A stretch of DNA of 64,000 nt from VFMC01 sp031400715 (GTDB lineage Bacteria; Actinomycetota; Acidimicrobiia; Acidimicrobiales; Ilumatobacteraceae), in NCBI GenBank assembly GCA_031400715.1, contig JANNQK010000260.1, forward strand, positions 17,292-81,291, written 5' to 3'. Below, in pieces: positions 60,698 to 64,000 of this stretch. Under the pieces are notes generated by a model, which worked only from the letters and a program-made list of their open reading frames with translations, did not search any database and was not told the origin of the DNA. A program made the translations under genes and the position numbers. The first letter of the stretch is position 1, and the number at the start of each line of letters is the position of its first letter.

Positions 60698-61624
60698 ATG
60701 ACCCACGCGTTTCGTTTCGGTGCCAAGGCCACCCGTGCAGCTTCGGCGAAGGAGTGGACCGATCTCGCCAAGCAGGCCGAGGACCTCGGGTATGCGAGCT
60801 TCCAGATCGATGACCACTTCGGCAACCAACTCGCCCCGGTGCCGGCGATCATGGCGGCCGCCGCGGCGACTTCCACGATCCTCGTCGGCCCGCATGTGGC
60901 CGGCATCGACTTCCGTAACCCGGTGCTGTTCGCCAAAGAGGCCGCGACGATCGACCTGTTGAGCGACGGTCGGATGTTGCTCGGCCTCGGTGCAGGCTGG
61001 TCGAAGGACGACTACGCGATCGCCGGCATCGAGCAGGCGAGCGCGGCGGTGCGCATCGAGCGACTGGGCGAGGCAGTGCAGATCATGCGTGGCCTGTGGG
61101 GCGCCGGTCCGTTCTCGTTCCAGGGTCAGCACTTCCAGGTGGCCGAGGTGGATGCCAAGCCCAAGCCGATCTCGAACATCCCCATCCTGATCGGCGGCGG
61201 TGGCAAGAAGTTGCTCACCCTGGCCGCGCAGTCGGCCGACATCGTGGGCATCAACCCTCAGATCGTGGCCCGCTCGATCAACCCACGGTCGATGGCCACG
61301 GCGGCCGCCGATGTGGTCGACGAGAAGATCGCCTGGGTGAAGGAGGCCGCCGGTGAACGCTTCGGCGACATCGAGCTGCAGCTGCAGTTGTTCATGACCG
61401 CGGTGACCGACGAACCGGGCCCGGTGATCGACGGCCTCGCGAAGGCGTTCGGCCTCCCCCCGGAGGTGGTGGCCACGGCACCGTTCTTCCAGGTCGGCTC
61501 GGTCGCCCAGATCAAGGAGAACCTGATCGCGATGCGCGAGCGGTGGGGCATCAGCTACATCGTGTGCCAGAACGACGGCACCAAGGCGCTCGCCCCGATC
61601 GTCGCCGAACTGGCCGGCACCTGA
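60698..61624 (+). CDS. LLM-class F420-dependent oxidoreductase
   Basis: A 308-residue luciferase-like oxidoreductase. FRFGAKATRAASAKEWTDLAKQAEDLGYASFQIDDHFGNQLAP is the start pattern of the MSMEG_2516-type F420 group. VGPHVAGIDFRNPVLFAKEAATIDLLSDGRMLLGLGAGW is the conserved core. The substrate is unknown. ATG 60698 is chosen over the longer frame. The 3' end overlaps the convergent EamA gene by 74 bases. Confidence 0.85.
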   Translation: MTHAFRFGAKATRAASAKEWTDLAKQAEDLGYASFQIDDHFGNQLAPVPAIMAAAAATSTILVGPHVAGIDFRNPVLFAKEAATIDLLSDGRMLLGLGAGWSKDDYAIAGIEQASAAVRIERLGEAVQIMRGLWGAGPFSFQGQHFQVAEVDAKPKPISNIPILIGGGGKKLLTLAAQSADIVGINPQIVARSINPRSMATAAADVVDEKIAWVKEAAGERFGDIELQLQLFMTAVTDEPGPVIDGLAKAFGLPPEVVATAPFFQVGSVAQIKENLIAMRERWGISYIVCQNDGTKALAPIVAELAGT

Positions 61625-62546
61625 CCCGCACAGGCGCCGTCGATGCCGGCCGGGCGTGCTGGGAGGAGATCACTGCGGTGAGGATGAGCGCCGCGCCGAG
61701 GAGCTGCGGGGCGGTCAAGGACTGGTCGAGCACCGTCCATCCTGCGATCGTGGCGACGAGTGGGCTGAGCAACCCGAGGAAGCTGACGACCGACACGGGC
61801 AGGAGCTGGATGCCCCGAAACCAGTTGGCGTAGGCGAGTCCGGTGCCGACGACAGCAAGCCATGCGAACCCAGCGACGTTGGTGAGCGTGATCTCGTTGG
61901 GAAGCCCCTCGGTGACGATCATGATGGGCACGAGGGCGAGCCCTCCGGCAGTGAGTTGCCATCCGGTGAAGGAGATGAGGTCGACGGGTCGACCCCAGTG
62001 CTTGGTGAGCACGACACCGGTTGCCATCGACACCGTTCCTGCGACCGCTGCGGCGACACCGACGGGGTCGAGCGATGCTCGGGGTCCGAGGACGAGCAAG
62101 GCAACTCCGGCGACGCCTGCCACCCCGGCGAGCGCCGTTCGTCTGGTGAACGCCTCACCGAGCACGACCGCAGCGATTCCAGCTGCGATCAGTGGTTGGA
62201 GCGCTCCCGCTGTCGCCGCGACGCCGCCGGGAAGCCGGAAGGCGGCGACGAAGAGCAGTGCGAAGAACGCTCCGATGTTCAGCAACCCGAGCACCGCGGC
62301 GCGCCACCACCACGCGCCAGCCGGCAAGCGACGTCGGTAGAGCACGAATGCGATCCCGACCGGCAAGGCTCGGACGACTGCGGCGAGCAAGGGGCGACCG
62401 GACGGCAGGAACTCGGTGGCGACGATGTAGGTGGTTCCCCACACGGCCGGTGTGAGTGCCGTCTGGGCCGACGATCTCCACGATGCGCCCCCCTGGTCCG
62501 CACTGAGTCGGTCCGATCCGGAAGGCGAACTACGGTCTCTTGACAT
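61551..62546 (-). CDS. EamA/DMT-family transporter
   Basis: A 331-residue membrane protein with ten predicted helices in two EamA repeats (WGTTYIVATEFLPSGRPLLAAVVRALPVG; LGEAFTRRTALAGVAGVAGVALLVLG; second repeat from about residue 175). The last 30 residues are an Arg/Cys-rich tail antisense to the LLM gene. ATG 62546 lies 7 bases after a TAGTGT box, so it is leaderless, and it sits inside a MarR-type palindrome. It is probably an efflux pump controlled by the divergent MarR regulator. Confidence 0.85.
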   Translation of the reverse strand: MSRDRSSPSGSDRLSADQGGASWRSSAQTALTPAVWGTTYIVATEFLPSGRPLLAAVVRALPVGIAFVLYRRRLPAGAWWWRAAVLGLLNIGAFFALLFVAAFRLPGGVAATAGALQPLIAAGIAAVVLGEAFTRRTALAGVAGVAGVALLVLGPRASLDPVGVAAAVAGTVSMATGVVLTKHWGRPVDLISFTGWQLTAGGLALVPIMIVTEGLPNEITLTNVAGFAWLAVVGTGLAYANWFRGIQLLPVSVVSFLGLLSPLVATIAGWTVLDQSLTAPQLLGAALILTAVISSQHARPASTAPVRVRCRPVRRRSGRAPWCRRSGTRCS

Positions 62547-62585
62547 CGAGAGAACACTACCGCGACATATCTTGATGTCAAGAGA
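62536..62585. promoter_or_regulatory. divergent promoters with two MarR-type operator boxes
   Basis: TCTTGACATCGAGA (62538-62551) and TCTTGATGTCAAGA (62570-62583) are two TCTTGA-N2-TCAAGA palindromes (the first with one change). They also form a perfect 12-bp inverted repeat (62536-62547 with 62574-62585). For the transporter, minus-strand TTGACA and TAGTGT have a 16-base spacer. For the regulator, TTGACA at 62540-62545 is the -35 box. Each box covers a promoter element of one gene. Confidence 0.7.
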
Positions 62586-62602
62586 CTGGGTAGAGTTGCA
62601 TC

Positions 62603-63109
62603 ATGCGATCTGATCGAGTCGACGACATCGTGCAGCAGTGGAGAGAGCAGCGGCCGGACCTCGACACGTCCGGGATGGCGGTCATCGGTCGGCTGTCGCG
62701 TCTCGAAAGGCGGATCCGCCCGCTCCTCGACGGGGTCTTCGCCGACCACGGTCTCGAGTCGTGGGAGTTCGACGTCCTCGCAACGCTGCTCCGCTCTGGC
62801 GAACCGCACCAGCTCACACCTGGCCAGCTCCTGCAGTCGACGATGGTCACCTCGGGCGCGATGACGAACCGACTGGACAGGCTGGAACAACGGGGGCTCG
62901 TCACCAGGACGAAGAGCGCCGCCGATGGGCGGCGGGTGCTCGTGACGCTCACGACAGCCGGCCGAGTCACCGTCGATGCTGCCGTCACAGACCACGCGCT
63001 CAACGAGCAACGCATCGTCTCAGCGCTCAGCCCCCGCCAGCAGCAACAACTCGTCGGACTGCTGAGACAACTCCATGTCGCACTCGAAGCCCGGACCGTC
63101 CCCGGATGA
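62603..63109 (+). CDS. MarR-family transcriptional regulator
   Basis: A 168-residue winged-helix repressor. The DNA-binding part is LTPGQLLQSTMVTSGAMTNRLDRLEQRGLVTRTKSAADGRRVLVTLTTAGR (about 72-122), with the wing Asp-Gly-Arg. Flanking helices give the dimer. It is divergent from the EamA transporter across two palindromes that overlap both promoters, so autoregulation and transporter control are expected. Its stop overlaps the aat start. Confidence 0.9.
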   Translation: MRSDRVDDIVQQWREQRPDLDTSGMAVIGRLSRLERRIRPLLDGVFADHGLESWEFDVLATLLRSGEPHQLTPGQLLQSTMVTSGAMTNRLDRLEQRGLVTRTKSAADGRRVLVTLTTAGRVTVDAAVTDHALNEQRIVSALSPRQQQQLVGLLRQLHVALEARTVPG

Positions 63110-63837
63110 GGCATGATCGTCGGGTGACCGAAGGACGTGAGCGCGGGGGTGTGGTTCCGGTCGTGCGTCGGAACTGGCACGAGGGCTGGGAGCCACGGCC
63201 GCCTGTCGAGCCACGGCCCTCGTCGTGGCGACTGCCCGCCCCCGATGATGCAGATCGACACGGCCTGTGCGCGGTCGGTGCCGATCTGAGCCCGGGCACG
63301 CTGCTCGCGGCTTACCGCTCCGGCCTGTTCCCCATGCCGGTGCGCAAGCGCGTGCTCGGCTGGTGGTCACCCGACCCGCGAGGGGTGCTGCCACTCGACG
63401 GGCTGCAGGTGAGTCGATCGCTGCGCAAGAGCTGCACCAAGTACGAGATCCGATTCGACACCAGGTTCCGTGAGGTGATGGAGCGATGCGGAGATCCGCT
63501 CCGGCCACACGGGTGGATCACCCCAGCCTTCGTCGACGCATACGAGGAGCTGTTCGGGCTGGGATGGGTCCACTCGGTCGAGACGTACCTCGAAGGTGAG
63601 CTGGTGGGCGGGCTCTACGGCGTGCGCATCAACGGCTTCTTCGCAGGCGAGTCCATGTTCTCGTCGGCGACCGACGCGTCGAAGGTCGCGCTGGTCGCGC
63701 TGGTCGACTGGCTGAACGACACCGGCGCGCAACTCCTCGATGTGCAATGGAAGACCGACCACCTCGGTTCGCTCGGCGTGGTGGAGGTACCTCGGGCGGC
63801 GTACCTGTCGCTGCTTCGCAGCGCGGCCGCCGCCTGA
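63106..63837 (+). CDS. aat: leucyl/phenylalanyl-tRNA-protein transferase
   Basis: Adds Leu or Phe to the N-terminus of proteins with basic N-termini for the N-end rule. The 243-residue protein shows LCAVGADLSPGTLLAAYRSGLFPMP, LGWWSPDPRGVLPL, HGWITPAFVDAYEELFGLGWVHSVETYLEGELVGGLYGV and FFAGESMFSSATDASKVAL. These are the full Aat pattern. ATG 63106 overlaps the MarR stop (ATGA). GTG 63124 is an alternative. No clpS or clpA is visible nearby. Confidence 0.92.
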   Translation: MRHDRRVTEGRERGGVVPVVRRNWHEGWEPRPPVEPRPSSWRLPAPDDADRHGLCAVGADLSPGTLLAAYRSGLFPMPVRKRVLGWWSPDPRGVLPLDGLQVSRSLRKSCTKYEIRFDTRFREVMERCGDPLRPHGWITPAFVDAYEELFGLGWVHSVETYLEGELVGGLYGVRINGFFAGESMFSSATDASKVALVALVDWLNDTGAQLLDVQWKTDHLGSLGVVEVPRAAYLSLLRSAAAA

Positions 63838-64000
63838 GGCACCTCGCAGTGGTCCCGCCACCGACTTGGTCTCACGCTGAGCATTCACCCGGTGCTGCCG
63901 GTCTGCGCGACCGCCACCACCGACTCGGCATCTCTGGTCTCTCTGGTATCTGTCTTGCGCTCGTCAGGCAATGGTGCGGTGTCGGTGGCCCGAAGGCCAC

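Noticed and set aside
63838..64000. Terminal 163 bases after aat
   Set aside because: No open frame, repeat or hairpin that could be supported; the window ends within it.

Overview
The window is 64 kb of chromosomal, high-GC DNA from an actinobacterium, most likely the class Acidimicrobiia (Ilumatobacter/Microthrix-like). The evidence is the mycothiol glycosyltransferase mshA next to a YbjN gene, a Rex regulator, a SEC-C type methionine aminopeptidase, F420-type oxidoreductase genes, Thr/Val-rich linkers of the TTTVAPTTT kind, and many genes that appear to be transcribed leaderless from a TANNNT box. No rRNA, tRNA, transposase, integrase, phage module or CRISPR array was seen. This looks like core chromosome rather than an island.

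Layout. 0-3.3 kb: saccharopine-dehydrogenase-like oxidoreductase, a membrane protein and methionine aminopeptidase. 3.3-15.8 kb: a cell-surface glycan locus (HxGH nucleotidyltransferase, DUF1972 glycosyltransferase, CDP-alcohol phosphatidyltransferase, GT4, a very large secreted propeller/LamG/PKD protein, a flippase, an O-antigen-ligase-like polymerase and a Wzc-like protein whose P-loop is degraded). 15.9-20.2 kb: a solitary N6-adenine-type methyltransferase with a small LuxR-type regulator, divergent from an ECF sigma factor operon that ends in a membrane-anchored protein with two neocarzinostatin-like domains. 20.2-25 kb: pantothenate kinase, HAD hydrolase, YheO-type HTH and thiamine-binding proteins, a WXG100 protein, Nudix and M20 hydrolases. 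25-32.9 kb: GH38 alpha-mannosidase, a second giant propeller/PKD protein and a small secreted protein. 33-44.8 kb: haem precursor genes (hemL, hemB; rex-hemA-hemC-hemD) around a TPR-GGDEF diguanylate cyclase and two envelope proteins. 44.8-53 kb: acyl-CoA ligase, SAM hydrolase preceded by a structured RNA candidate, proC, mshA/YbjN, an XRE regulator with an RsiG-like protein and MoaD, phosphatase and metallopeptidase. 53-64 kb: a giant pseudo-glycosyltransferase/PilZ/SdrD-like fusion, cyclophilin, S51-like hydrolase, tyrosine phosphatase, HD hydrolase, 3-hydroxyacyl-CoA dehydrogenase, LLM oxidoreductase, an EamA transporter divergent from its MarR regulator, and aat.

Themes. (1) Cyclic-di-GMP: a diguanylate cyclase with intact GGDEF and I-site, an RsiG-like protein with the single ancestral-type c-di-GMP signature, and a PilZ fusion lie within 21 kb. 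(2) Redox and haem: a near-consensus Rex operator overlaps the -35 box of rex-hemACD. (3) Surface glycan: export, polymerisation and phosphoalcohol transfer genes sit together with very large secreted proteins. (4) Short tandem repeats (9-18 bp) recur at gene ends and in intergenic gaps across the window. Starts were revised where a TANNNT box 6-9 bases upstream or an overlap with the previous stop codon made another codon more likely than the longest ORF.
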